A DNA stretch of 64,000 bases from Anaerolinea sp. (GTDB lineage: Bacteria; Chloroflexota; Anaerolineae; Aggregatilineales; UBA2796): positions 1 to 64,000 of the forward strand of contig JACSRJ010000159.1 in the NCBI GenBank assembly GCA_014879835.1, given 5' to 3'. Below the pieces are notes generated by a model. The model worked only from the letters and a program-made list of their open reading frames with translations. It did not search any database and was not told the origin of the DNA. The translations under genes were made by a program, and so were the position numbers. Below are positions 35,588-43,541 of the stretch, in pieces. Position 1 is the stretch's first letter; each line of letters opens with the position of its first letter.

Positions 35588-36822
35588 CTCCGTCTTCGCC
35601 CCGTACTTTGGCCCTGATCCCGGCGCGGGGTGGTTCCAAATCCATCCCCCGCAAAAATATCAAAACCCTTGGTGGGGTACCCCTGATTGCCTACAGTATT
35701 GCCGCCGGCAAACAAGCGGCGCGGGTGGATCGGGTAATCGTCTCCACCGATGACGAGGAGATCGCGGCTGTAGCGCGGGAGTGGGGGGCAGAAGTGCCTT
35801 TTTTGCGCCCAGATCAGTTTGCCCAAGATTTAACCCCGGATTTTCCAGTCTTTACCCACGCCCTCGCATGGCTCGCAGAACACGAGGACTATCACCCCGA
35901 AGTGGTGGTACAGCTTCGCCCCACTTCGCCATTTCGTCCACCGGACTGTGTAGATCGGGCCGTGGCGATGCTGAGCGCTGATCCCGACGCGGATTCGGTG
36001 CGTGGGGTGGTACTTTCGGGGCAAAATCCCTATAAGATGTGGCGACTGCCACAGGGCGAAGAAGGCCCCATGCAGCCCCTGCTTGACGAAGGCTTTCCTG
36101 AGTCCTATAACATGCCTCGCCAGCAGCTCCCGGTCACCTACTGGCAGACTGGACACATTGATGCCATCCGCACCCGGACGATCCTTGAGCAGAACAGCTT
36201 GAGTGGAAGGCGAATCCGCCCTCTCATCCTCGATTCGCGCTACACCATCGATATTGACAATTTGTGGGACTGGGATCGGGCCGAGTACATGCTCGAACGA
36301 TCTCAGGTTCCCATCGTTCGTCCAGAGGTCCGGCAGCACGCCCCCCTTGAAGCGATCAAGCTGCTGGTACTGGACTTTGACGGCACCCTTACCGATAACC
36401 GGGTCTGGGTGGATCAGGACGGACGTGAGCTGATCGCGGCCAGTCGGGGCGACGGCATGGGTATCCAGATGCTCAAGGCGACCGGGGTTGAGGTGATTGT
36501 CCTGAGCCGCGAAACCAACCCGGTAGTAGCTGCACGCTGTCGTAAAATCGGGATCGAAGCGGTACAGGGAATCCTCGACAAGCCCGCTGTCCTTCAACGG
36601 ATGGTGCAGGAGCGCAGTCTGAGTCTCACCGAAGTGGCCTACATCGGCAATGATGTGAATGACATCGGCTGTATGGAACTGGTGGGCTGTGCGGTAGCGG
36701 TGGCCGATTCCCACCCTCAGACCCTCAAGGTAGCCCATTTGGTGATGAAGGCGAACGGCGGTTTTGGAGCGGTGCGCGAGTTTTGCGATATACTTTTGGC
36801 ACGCCGTACCCATTCAAGCTGA
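35581..36822 (+). CDS. neuA: CMP-nonulosonate synthetase fused to KdsC-type HAD phosphatase
   Basis: The 413-residue protein carries two enzymes. Residues 1-235 are a cytidylyltransferase with LIPARGGSKSIPRKNIKTLG, LRPTSPFRPP and the closing IDIDNLWDWDRAE, as in NeuA/LegF/PseF. Residues 255-400 are a HAD domain with LDFDGTLTDNRVW (nucleophile Asp) and YIGNDVNDIGCM, as in KdsC-like phosphatases. The first would activate a nonulosonic acid with CTP; the second could remove the phosphate from the nonulosonate 9-phosphate that some NeuB enzymes produce. The ATG at 35581 has GGAGG upstream and overlaps the SDR stop. Confidence 0.9.
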   Translation: MVTPSSPRTLALIPARGGSKSIPRKNIKTLGGVPLIAYSIAAGKQAARVDRVIVSTDDEEIAAVAREWGAEVPFLRPDQFAQDLTPDFPVFTHALAWLAEHEDYHPEVVVQLRPTSPFRPPDCVDRAVAMLSADPDADSVRGVVLSGQNPYKMWRLPQGEEGPMQPLLDEGFPESYNMPRQQLPVTYWQTGHIDAIRTRTILEQNSLSGRRIRPLILDSRYTIDIDNLWDWDRAEYMLERSQVPIVRPEVRQHAPLEAIKLLVLDFDGTLTDNRVWVDQDGRELIAASRGDGMGIQMLKATGVEVIVLSRETNPVVAARCRKIGIEAVQGILDKPAVLQRMVQERSLSLTEVAYIGNDVNDIGCMELVGCAVAVADSHPQTLKVAHLVMKANGGFGAVREFCDILLARRTHSS

Positions 36823-36836
36823 AGGACAATCACCCC

Positions 36837-37658
36837 ATGAGCAGCCTGCCCTACCGCGCCGTTTTGCGCCTGTTTAAGTCGAACTTTCTGCAACGTTGGC
36901 TCAAGCGGCTGAGCTTCACCGAACGGGCCGACCTGCTGATCAAATTCTGGCGCAGCGCGGAACGACACCAAGACGTTGAGGGGCGTTTTAAGCTCATCCA
37001 AGAGGCCTTTAACCGCCAGCGGATGGGCACCCTCTCGCTGGTCAGTTCCAATGAGTACGGGCGCGCCTACGGCTTCTTTGATCTGGTGGGTTCTTTGCGT
37101 GGGGTTGAGGGGGATATTGTAGAGTGCGGAGTCGGGCGGGGTATCTCCTTTGCCTATCTGGTTTACGCGGTGGCACTCCATAAACTGGATAAGACCGTTT
37201 ATGGGTTTGATTCCTTTGCGGGCTTTCCCCCAGCCACAGCACAAGACGTGGGATCGCGGGTGAAGGAAGCGAACCGCCCGCCAGAAGGCTGGACGGAAAC
37301 CTCACCAGCGATGATCAAAGCGATCTTTGACCACGATCTGCCCCTTAGGGACAGCCTGATCGCCGCGCACCCGGTGAACTACAAACTGATCCCCGGTTTT
37401 TTTGATCAATCTCTGCCGGGGAACTTACCCCCCAAGATCGCCCTTCTGCACGCAGATGCGGACATGTATCCCTCTACCATGGCAATCCTAACGCACGGGA
37501 TACCTCGAATGGCTTCCGGGGGGGTGGTGATCTTTGATGAGTATCATGAGGAGCGCTGGCCGGGGGTGCGTAAAGCGGTTGAGGAAGTCTGCGTCCCCAA
37601 AGGGCTTCAGGTGGAATATTTTGAGAAGATGCGGCGCTACGGACTAAGGATTCCTTGA
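36837..37658 (+). CDS. TylF/MycF-type O-methyltransferase
   Basis: This protein of 273 residues matches the macrocin O-methyltransferase family: GDIVECGVGRGISFAYL is the SAM-binding motif, YGFDSFAGFP follows, and the metal/active-site region is LLHADADMYPSTMAIL with VVIFDEYHEERWPG. The family methylates sugar hydroxyls in antibiotics and surface glycans. I used the ATG at 36837, with GAAGGA in front. It stands between the two core nonulosonate genes and may methylate that sugar or cap the chain; both are inference. Confidence 0.87.
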   Translation: MSSLPYRAVLRLFKSNFLQRWLKRLSFTERADLLIKFWRSAERHQDVEGRFKLIQEAFNRQRMGTLSLVSSNEYGRAYGFFDLVGSLRGVEGDIVECGVGRGISFAYLVYAVALHKLDKTVYGFDSFAGFPPATAQDVGSRVKEANRPPEGWTETSPAMIKAIFDHDLPLRDSLIAAHPVNYKLIPGFFDQSLPGNLPPKIALLHADADMYPSTMAILTHGIPRMASGGVVIFDEYHEERWPGVRKAVEEVCVPKGLQVEYFEKMRRYGLRIP

Positions 37659-37713
37659 TCTGACGCGGTATCATTGAGGTCATTCATCACACTTTATCCG
37701 AGGGAGATCATTA

Positions 37714-38583
37714 ATGCGCAAAGAAGTTATCATCGGCGGCCATAAACTCGGCGATGGACACCCTGTCCATATCGTCGCGGAGATCGGGATCAACCATAAC
37801 GGCAGTGTTGAAAATGCCAAGAAACTGATCGATGCCGCGGTTCACTCTGGCTGTGATGCGGTCAAGTTTCAGAAACGCACCCCAGAACTGGCGGTACCAC
37901 CCGATCAGCGCGATAAGATGCGCCAGACTCCGTGGGGCTATATCAGTTACATGGAGTATCGCTACAAGGTTGAGTTTGAGCAGGCTGAATATACCGAGAT
38001 AGACCATTACTGCAAGGAAAAAGGGATCATCTGGTATGCCTCCTGCTGGGATGAACCCGCGGTGGACTTTATGGAACAGTTCAACCCGCCCTGTTACAAG
38101 ATCGCCTCTGCCAGCCTGACCGATCACAATCTGCTGCTGCACATGAAGGCAACTGGTCGCCCGCTGGTGCTCTCAACGGGTATGTCCAGCATGGCCCAGA
38201 TTCACGAGTCCGTGAAACTCCTCGGCACCGACAATTTGGTGCTGCTTCACGCCACCAGCACCTACCCCTGTGAGCCGCAAGAGCTGAACCTGAAAATGAT
38301 CACCACCCTCCGCCAAACCTTTGACTGCCCCATCGGTTATTCCGGGCACGAGGTCGGGCTGCCCACCACGGTTGCGGCGGTGGCCTTGGGCGCATGTTTT
38401 GTGGAACGCCACATCACCCTTGATCGGGCCATGTGGGGCACGGATCAGGCAGCCTCAGTGGAGCCAAGTGGGTTTGAGCGCCTCGTGAAGTATATCCGCG
38501 TGGTGGAATCTTCAATAGGCGATGGGGTCAAGCAGGTCTACGACAGCGAAGTGCCCATCATGCAAAAGCTGCGCCGTAAGTAG
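37714..38583 (+). CDS. neuB: Nonulosonate synthase (NeuB family) without SAF domain
   Basis: The 289-residue enzyme condenses phosphoenolpyruvate with a hexosamine-type sugar. The NeuB barrel is clear: HIVAEIGINHNGSVENAKKL, AVKFQKRTPE, YKIASASLTD, LSTGMSS, LLHATSTYP, and IGYSGHEVG with FVERHITLDR. It ends shortly after the barrel, lacking the C-terminal antifreeze-like SAF domain that normally brings the family to about 340 residues. It lies with the CMP-nonulosonate synthetase gene. No NeuC-type epimerase is present in the window, so its sugar substrate is uncertain. Confidence 0.9.
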   Translation: MRKEVIIGGHKLGDGHPVHIVAEIGINHNGSVENAKKLIDAAVHSGCDAVKFQKRTPELAVPPDQRDKMRQTPWGYISYMEYRYKVEFEQAEYTEIDHYCKEKGIIWYASCWDEPAVDFMEQFNPPCYKIASASLTDHNLLLHMKATGRPLVLSTGMSSMAQIHESVKLLGTDNLVLLHATSTYPCEPQELNLKMITTLRQTFDCPIGYSGHEVGLPTTVAAVALGACFVERHITLDRAMWGTDQAASVEPSGFERLVKYIRVVESSIGDGVKQVYDSEVPIMQKLRRK

Positions 38584-38612
38584 CATTCACACCAAACAAA
38601 GGGTCATGATCC

Positions 38613-39560
38613 ATGGCAGGGTTTGAGCTTCAGCCCACCCAGAGTCTGGGGCGCTGTCCCCTATGCCAGCACCGCATCCTTCTGCCCTATGGCAGCGCAT
38701 GGGAGTTTGGGATTCGGTGGCGTTATCGCCTTTGCACCTACTGCGGGCTGGTCTTTCAATCCCCCCGCCTGACAGAAGCGCAAAGTGCGGAATTCTATCA
38801 AACCCACTATTGGGCCGCACATGTGGGCTTAGAAAAACCCGATGAGGCCATCATCACCTATCAGAAGCGTCGTGCGGAACACCTGCTCAGCCTTGTCCCG
38901 CATGAAGGGGTGATCCATCGGCTGATGGATGTGGGCAGCGCCACTGGGGTCGCCTTAGAAGCGGCGCGGCAGATGTTAGGCTGTGAGGTGGTGGGCATTG
39001 AACCCAGTGACTCCTTCCGCGCTTATGGGCAGAAGCAGGGTTTGGACATGCACCCTTCGCTGGAAGCGTGGGGGGAACAGGGCGGACGGGTTGATCTGGT
39101 GATGATGAGTCATGTGTTGGAACACCTGCCTGATCCGGTGGCATACCTGACTCGCCTTCGCCGTGAAGTCCTGACACCAGAAGGTTACATCCTGATCGAA
39201 GTGCCCAACGTGTTAGCCCAGCTTTGTTACGAAGCGCCCCACCTGATCTGCTTTTCGCCTCGCACTTTACGGGCAGTTTTTGAACAATCCGGATTCCGGC
39301 TGGTGAAGCTCAAGGTGCACGCCCAACCCCGGCAGGATCGGTATCGGAGTCGCCCCCTGTATATCGCGGCCTTGGGGCAGATTACGCCGGGGCTGCCTGC
39401 ACCTTTGCTTTCTCGTGCGCCCTTGGTGAGCGAAGTGATTCAGCGGCAGTACCACCTGCTGCGGGGTACGGTTGGCAGTCGCAATCCACTGCCCCGGCGC
39501 ATCGGGAAACGAATCAAGGCAGTGGGAAGGCAGATCAGGAAGGCGCTAAACCGCGAATGA
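38613..39560 (+). CDS. Zinc-ribbon class I methyltransferase
   Basis: The 315-residue protein begins with a four-Cys zinc-binding ribbon (CPLCQH and CTYCGLVFQSPR) followed by a Rossmann methyltransferase domain: LMDVGSATGVALEAA, MMSHVLEHLPDP, and ILIEVPN. This architecture is common among sugar-modifying methyltransferases of polysaccharide loci. It overlaps the next glycosyltransferase gene by four bases. Its target is unknown. Confidence 0.85.
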   Translation: MAGFELQPTQSLGRCPLCQHRILLPYGSAWEFGIRWRYRLCTYCGLVFQSPRLTEAQSAEFYQTHYWAAHVGLEKPDEAIITYQKRRAEHLLSLVPHEGVIHRLMDVGSATGVALEAARQMLGCEVVGIEPSDSFRAYGQKQGLDMHPSLEAWGEQGGRVDLVMMSHVLEHLPDPVAYLTRLRREVLTPEGYILIEVPNVLAQLCYEAPHLICFSPRTLRAVFEQSGFRLVKLKVHAQPRQDRYRSRPLYIAALGQITPGLPAPLLSRAPLVSEVIQRQYHLLRGTVGSRNPLPRRIGKRIKAVGRQIRKALNRE

Positions 39561-40750
39561 TCAAGAAAGTCCTATGGGTAGTGCCACCTGTGGCACTGGA
39601 TACCAACGTCTCTGGGGCTGCCAGTCGTTACCTTCAGAACCTGAGGATGCTTCACGAATTGGGGGTTCAAGTCACTGGGGTGCGGGTGGGCCATACCTCT
39701 GAATTGGATGCTGTTGAAATAGACTCCGGACATGGAACCGCGTTGGTTCATCAATGGCATGAGATCCGCCTGCCCTACCTCCAGAAACGTTCTCGGTTCA
39801 CCATGCTGCGCCAGACTCTGTTGGACGTGGTACGTTGGGAGTATCCCCAGTCAGAGGCGGTGGGCGCGGCACTAACGAGGCTCAGCAATGAGGTGATCCC
39901 TGATCTGATCTGGGTCGAAGGGATCGATCTGGCAGCCGCAGCCAAACATGTTCCATCGCGGAAATGCCTTTACTCGGAACATGATATTGCCCACCAAGTC
40001 CGATCTATCCGAATGGGAGCGCGGCAAAGTCTGAAAGAGCGCTGGCTATTGTGGGCGTGCCAACGGGCCGAACAACGTATCTTAAAAGCAACCTCTCAAG
40101 TTTTGACGGGTTCTTCCAGCGACGCCCAGAAGCTGCGCCAGATGGGGGCAAAGCAAGTAACCGTCATCCCCATCACCTACGACCTCATCCCGCCAAGCAG
40201 CGCCCCTTTTGCCCAAACGCCCCGCATTGTGCATCTAGGCAGCCTCGAAACCACCGCCAACCGGGCGGGCTTGGAAGGGTATCTGCGCAAGGCCCACCCG
40301 GCAGTACAGAGAGAATCCGATCTGGCACTAACCATCGTCGGCGACGCCAGCCGGGTCAAGCCGCCGCTTTCTGATTTGCTGCGGCAGGCGGGCGCAACCC
40401 TTGTGGGCTATGCACCTGATCTGAACACAGCGCTGCGTCCCGGCGATCTGGCGATCCTGCCTTACGAACACGACACCGGCTACCGCACCAAACTGCCCCT
40501 GCTGCTGGCCTATGGGCAGGTGGTGATCAGCACCCGCGCCGCCGTCGCCGGATCGATGCTGCCGGGGCTGGAAGATGTATGTTTGATTGTGGATCAGGTG
40601 GAAGAATTTCCGAAGGTGCTCATCCCCTTGGCAAAGGATGAATCACGGCGCATGAGTCTATCAAGTGCCGCAAGAAGGTTCTTTGAAGCGCACTTCACCC
40701 ACCCTTGTGTTCTTGATAGTTATCGGAATCTGCTAAAGGACCTGCTGTGA
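39557..40750 (+). CDS. GT-B glycosyltransferase
   Basis: This 397-residue protein has the two-domain GT-B layout: an N-terminal region VLWVVPPVALDTNVSGAASRYL, a central YSEHDIAHQVR, and a C-terminal domain with RIVHLGSLETTANRAGLEGY, LTIVGDASRV and LAILPYEHDTGYRTKLPLLLAYGQ. It resembles family 4 enzymes. The overlaps with both neighbours (four bases each side) show tight translational coupling in the locus. Donor and linkage are unknown. Confidence 0.8.
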   Translation: MIKKVLWVVPPVALDTNVSGAASRYLQNLRMLHELGVQVTGVRVGHTSELDAVEIDSGHGTALVHQWHEIRLPYLQKRSRFTMLRQTLLDVVRWEYPQSEAVGAALTRLSNEVIPDLIWVEGIDLAAAAKHVPSRKCLYSEHDIAHQVRSIRMGARQSLKERWLLWACQRAEQRILKATSQVLTGSSSDAQKLRQMGAKQVTVIPITYDLIPPSSAPFAQTPRIVHLGSLETTANRAGLEGYLRKAHPAVQRESDLALTIVGDASRVKPPLSDLLRQAGATLVGYAPDLNTALRPGDLAILPYEHDTGYRTKLPLLLAYGQVVISTRAAVAGSMLPGLEDVCLIVDQVEEFPKVLIPLAKDESRRMSLSSAARRFFEAHFTHPCVLDSYRNLLKDLL

Positions 40751-41508
40751 CCAAAAAACGCACCGCATTCTATCGGATTTACAGCCGTTTGTGGCCTATT
40801 CAGCGTCTGTGGAGGTGGCTTTGGTTTCGACTTGGGGGTAAAGTCGCTGGGGGGCCTTTTGCTGGGATGCGCTACCGTTCCCACGCCGTTTGGGGTAATC
40901 CCGGCAACAAACTGCTGGGCACTTATGAACAAGAGCTGTTCCCCGTGTTGATGCAGCTTGATAGAAACCCTCCCCCTGTCGTTTTTGACATTGGGGCATC
41001 TGAAGGTTATTACGCGGTTGGGCTGGCATGGCGCTGGCGCGAGGCAAAAACCCAAGTTTACGCATGGGAGAGCGATCCGCGCTCACAGGCGCTGATTACC
41101 GCGGGGAGCGCGGAGAATCAGGTTCAAGATCGGATCGAGGTGTACGGTGAATGTACCGAAGCAGTACTCTATGAGGCGATTTCCAAACTGCGACCGGGTT
41201 TGATCATTATGGATATTGAGGGTGCAGAACAGGATGTATGTTCTGCACGCTGCTTGGGGGCATCCGGTGAAGCTGGCAGCGTTTGGATTGTTGAGTGCCA
41301 CCACCCCGATATTGTGGAGACCCTAAAAGCGCGTTTTGAAGGACGCTTTCAGGTTGAAGTGATTCCGAACCAGCCGCGCACACCGGCTGATATTCGGATT
41401 CGCCTACCGTTGTTCAGTGCACCACTGTTGAATGATCGCCGCCGTCTGGTGAATGAAGGACGTCCCTTCCCCACACCTTGGATTGTGGCGTTTCCAAGGC
41501 AAGGATGA
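40747..41508 (+). CDS. FkbM-like methyltransferase, copy 1
   Basis: The 253-residue protein has a SAM-binding motif VVFDIGASEGYYAVGLAW and acidic loop YAWESDPRS, then IIMDIEGAEQDVC as in FkbM-type enzymes, and ends with RRLVNEGRPFPTPWIVAFP. A first ~45 residues contains YRIYSRLWPIQRLWRWLW and is unusual. It is a close paralogue of the next gene. The role is probably methylation of a surface sugar. Confidence 0.75.
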   Translation: MTKKRTAFYRIYSRLWPIQRLWRWLWFRLGGKVAGGPFAGMRYRSHAVWGNPGNKLLGTYEQELFPVLMQLDRNPPPVVFDIGASEGYYAVGLAWRWREAKTQVYAWESDPRSQALITAGSAENQVQDRIEVYGECTEAVLYEAISKLRPGLIIMDIEGAEQDVCSARCLGASGEAGSVWIVECHHPDIVETLKARFEGRFQVEVIPNQPRTPADIRIRLPLFSAPLLNDRRRLVNEGRPFPTPWIVAFPRQG

Positions 41509-41516
41509 GGATAAAT

Positions 41517-42257
41517 ATGAGCACAGATCAGGAATCGGGGTTAGAGCGCGTCTGGAACAAATATCGCCTTGCCCGTTGGTTATGGTGGCGTTTGGGCGGC
41601 AAGGTGGCGGGCGGATTCTTTGCCGGGATGCGTTATTCATCACGCACCTATCGGGGCAACCCCGGCAACAAGCTGGTGGGCACCTATGAACTGGAACTGA
41701 ACCCGATCTGGGAGCGCCTGAGCCACAACCCGCCCGCGGTGGTGTTTGACGTGGGCGCGGCCGAAGGTTATTACGCGGCCGGCTTAGCATGGCGCTGGAA
41801 AGCCACCCAGTGTCAAGTGTACGCATGGGAGAGTGATCCCCGCTCCCACGAGCGGATGCGGGTGAACGCCCAATCCAATGGGGTTGAGGCACAGGTGAAA
41901 ATTCTGGGTGAATGCGATGAACCAGAGTTTCTAGAAGCGATCCAGAACTTGCACCCCGGTCTGATCATTGTGGACATTGAGGGTGGTGAGCGTGATCTGT
42001 GTTCCCAGCGCTGCATTGACGCCTCTGATGGGGTGTGGGTGGTGGAATGCCATAGTTCGGAAATATTGAGCTTGATGCAGGCGCGTTTTGGGGTGCGCTT
42101 TGAATGGGAAGTACTCCCCAACCGTCCTCGCACCAACGCCGATCTACCCCGACTGCCGCTTTTGGGAGCACCCCTGCCCGGTGATCGGGCCCGTCTGCTG
42201 GATGAAGGGCGTCACACCCCAACACCGTGGCTGGTTGCAACGCCCAAGAAAGCCTGA
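41517..42257 (+). CDS. FkbM-like methyltransferase, copy 2
   Basis: The 246-residue product matches the preceding one almost end to end: GGKVAGGFFAGMRYSSRTYR, GNPGNKLVGTYE, VVFDVGAAEGYYAAGLAW, YAWESDPRS, IIVDIEGGERDLC, and RARLLDEGRHTPTPWLVA. The ATG at 41517 has GAGG upstream and is preferred over an in-frame start 39 bases earlier that overlaps copy 1. Both copies are likely sugar methyltransferases with slightly different acceptors. Confidence 0.75.
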   Translation: MSTDQESGLERVWNKYRLARWLWWRLGGKVAGGFFAGMRYSSRTYRGNPGNKLVGTYELELNPIWERLSHNPPAVVFDVGAAEGYYAAGLAWRWKATQCQVYAWESDPRSHERMRVNAQSNGVEAQVKILGECDEPEFLEAIQNLHPGLIIVDIEGGERDLCSQRCIDASDGVWVVECHSSEILSLMQARFGVRFEWEVLPNRPRTNADLPRLPLLGAPLPGDRARLLDEGRHTPTPWLVATPKKA

Positions 42258-42265
42258 AGCCTTTG

Positions 42266-43534
42266 ATGCGCGTCCTAATCGAAATCCACGAAGGGCATAT
42301 TGTCCGCAATTTTCTCGAAAACGGGCTTCTAGAAAGACTCACCGAACGCGGTGCGGTGGTGATGGTTGTCACTCCGGGGGCCCGGGTGCCAACTTTTGTG
42401 AAGCGTTTTGAGCGTGAAGGGGCGGCGTTTGCCGATCTGGGGTTGATCACCTACCGTCCTAGATCGCGGGTGGAGGTTTATGATTTTGCACTGGGTAAGT
42501 GGCTGTGTGCTAGAGGTCTGAACAGGCTGCGCCGCTGGTCATGGCGTTATCTGGCTGAACCCCGCGCCGCCCGTGAGGGAACCCGCGAAAATGCTCTGCT
42601 TGATCAGTGGAAGCCAGATGTGGTCGTTTCGACTCACTTGAGTCAGGTCTATGGACGGCGTCTGATAGCAACCGCCCATCGGAGAGGCATCCCTACCTTG
42701 GGTAACCTGAACTCATGGGACAATGTGTGGAAGGGTTTATGGGTGCGCCCGGAAGTGATCACCTGCTGGTCGGAACACAACCGCGAGGAAATCTGCACTT
42801 TTGCAGGTTATCAGCCCGAACAAGTGAAGGTTATTGGCGCGCCCGCCTTTGACGCCTACTTTGCGCCGGATGGGATGTGGACACGGGCGGAGCTTTGTGC
42901 CCGGTTGGGGCTTGATCCGGCCCGGCCTATCCTGCTTTTTGCGACTTTGGGGCAGTTCAGCCAGCAGATTGATGAGACCAACCCTTTTGAGGCCCTGCTG
43001 CGGGCGCTTGATCAGGGGTTGATTCCGGGCAATCCTCAGATCGTGCTGCGAATGCACACATGGTCAAAGGATATTTACTTCAAACACCTGATGAGCCACC
43101 CGGCCGTGACCCTTTCCCGTTTTGAGACCTATGTGCCCGGTCTGACATGGACACCCACCCGTGACGAGGTGATCCTGTTGGGTAACCTGATGCGCCATGC
43201 GGATGTGGTCATCAGCCCCGGTTCCACCATCAGCATTGAACCCGCCGCCTTTGACACCCCCACCCTCGTTCCAGTCTTTAACGAGTACATGCCCGAAGTG
43301 TATGAGTCCTACTTCCGGCAAACATGGCTTAATCAGCATTTTGGGCGTTTGGTCAAACATGATTGGGTACCGCTGGCACGCACCCCGGAAAGCATGGTGG
43401 AGATGATCAATTGGGCGCTCACAGATCGATCTTGGTACCGTGAAGGGCGTACCCACATCCGCGAACAAATTTTGGGCCCGCTGGATGGCAAAGCAACCGA
43501 ACGGTTTGTAGAGAGCCTCTGGGCCCTAAAGTGA
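42266..43534 (+). CDS. Putative GT-B polysaccharide biosynthesis protein
   Basis: This 422-residue protein begins VLIEIHEGHIVRNFLENGLL, and its second half contains VISPGSTISIEPAAFDTPTL, a Gly/Ser motif typical of nucleotide-sugar binding in GT-B enzymes, and ILLFATLGQFSQQIDETNP. A central PDVVVSTHLSQVYGRRLIA and ITCWSEHNREEI also fit. I do not recognise a closer family; it may resemble glycosyltransferases or the polysaccharide polymerising phosphotransferases. The ATG at 42266 has a GAAG site and starts nine bases after the previous stop. Confidence 0.6.
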   Translation: MRVLIEIHEGHIVRNFLENGLLERLTERGAVVMVVTPGARVPTFVKRFEREGAAFADLGLITYRPRSRVEVYDFALGKWLCARGLNRLRRWSWRYLAEPRAAREGTRENALLDQWKPDVVVSTHLSQVYGRRLIATAHRRGIPTLGNLNSWDNVWKGLWVRPEVITCWSEHNREEICTFAGYQPEQVKVIGAPAFDAYFAPDGMWTRAELCARLGLDPARPILLFATLGQFSQQIDETNPFEALLRALDQGLIPGNPQIVLRMHTWSKDIYFKHLMSHPAVTLSRFETYVPGLTWTPTRDEVILLGNLMRHADVVISPGSTISIEPAAFDTPTLVPVFNEYMPEVYESYFRQTWLNQHFGRLVKHDWVPLARTPESMVEMINWALTDRSWYREGRTHIREQILGPLDGKATERFVESLWALK

Positions 43535-43541
43535 GGCTGTC

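Noticed and set aside
35581-36822. Frameshift or read-through joining neuA and a phosphatase
   Set aside because: The frame is continuous with a normal linker, and such fusions exist elsewhere, so a true fusion is more likely.
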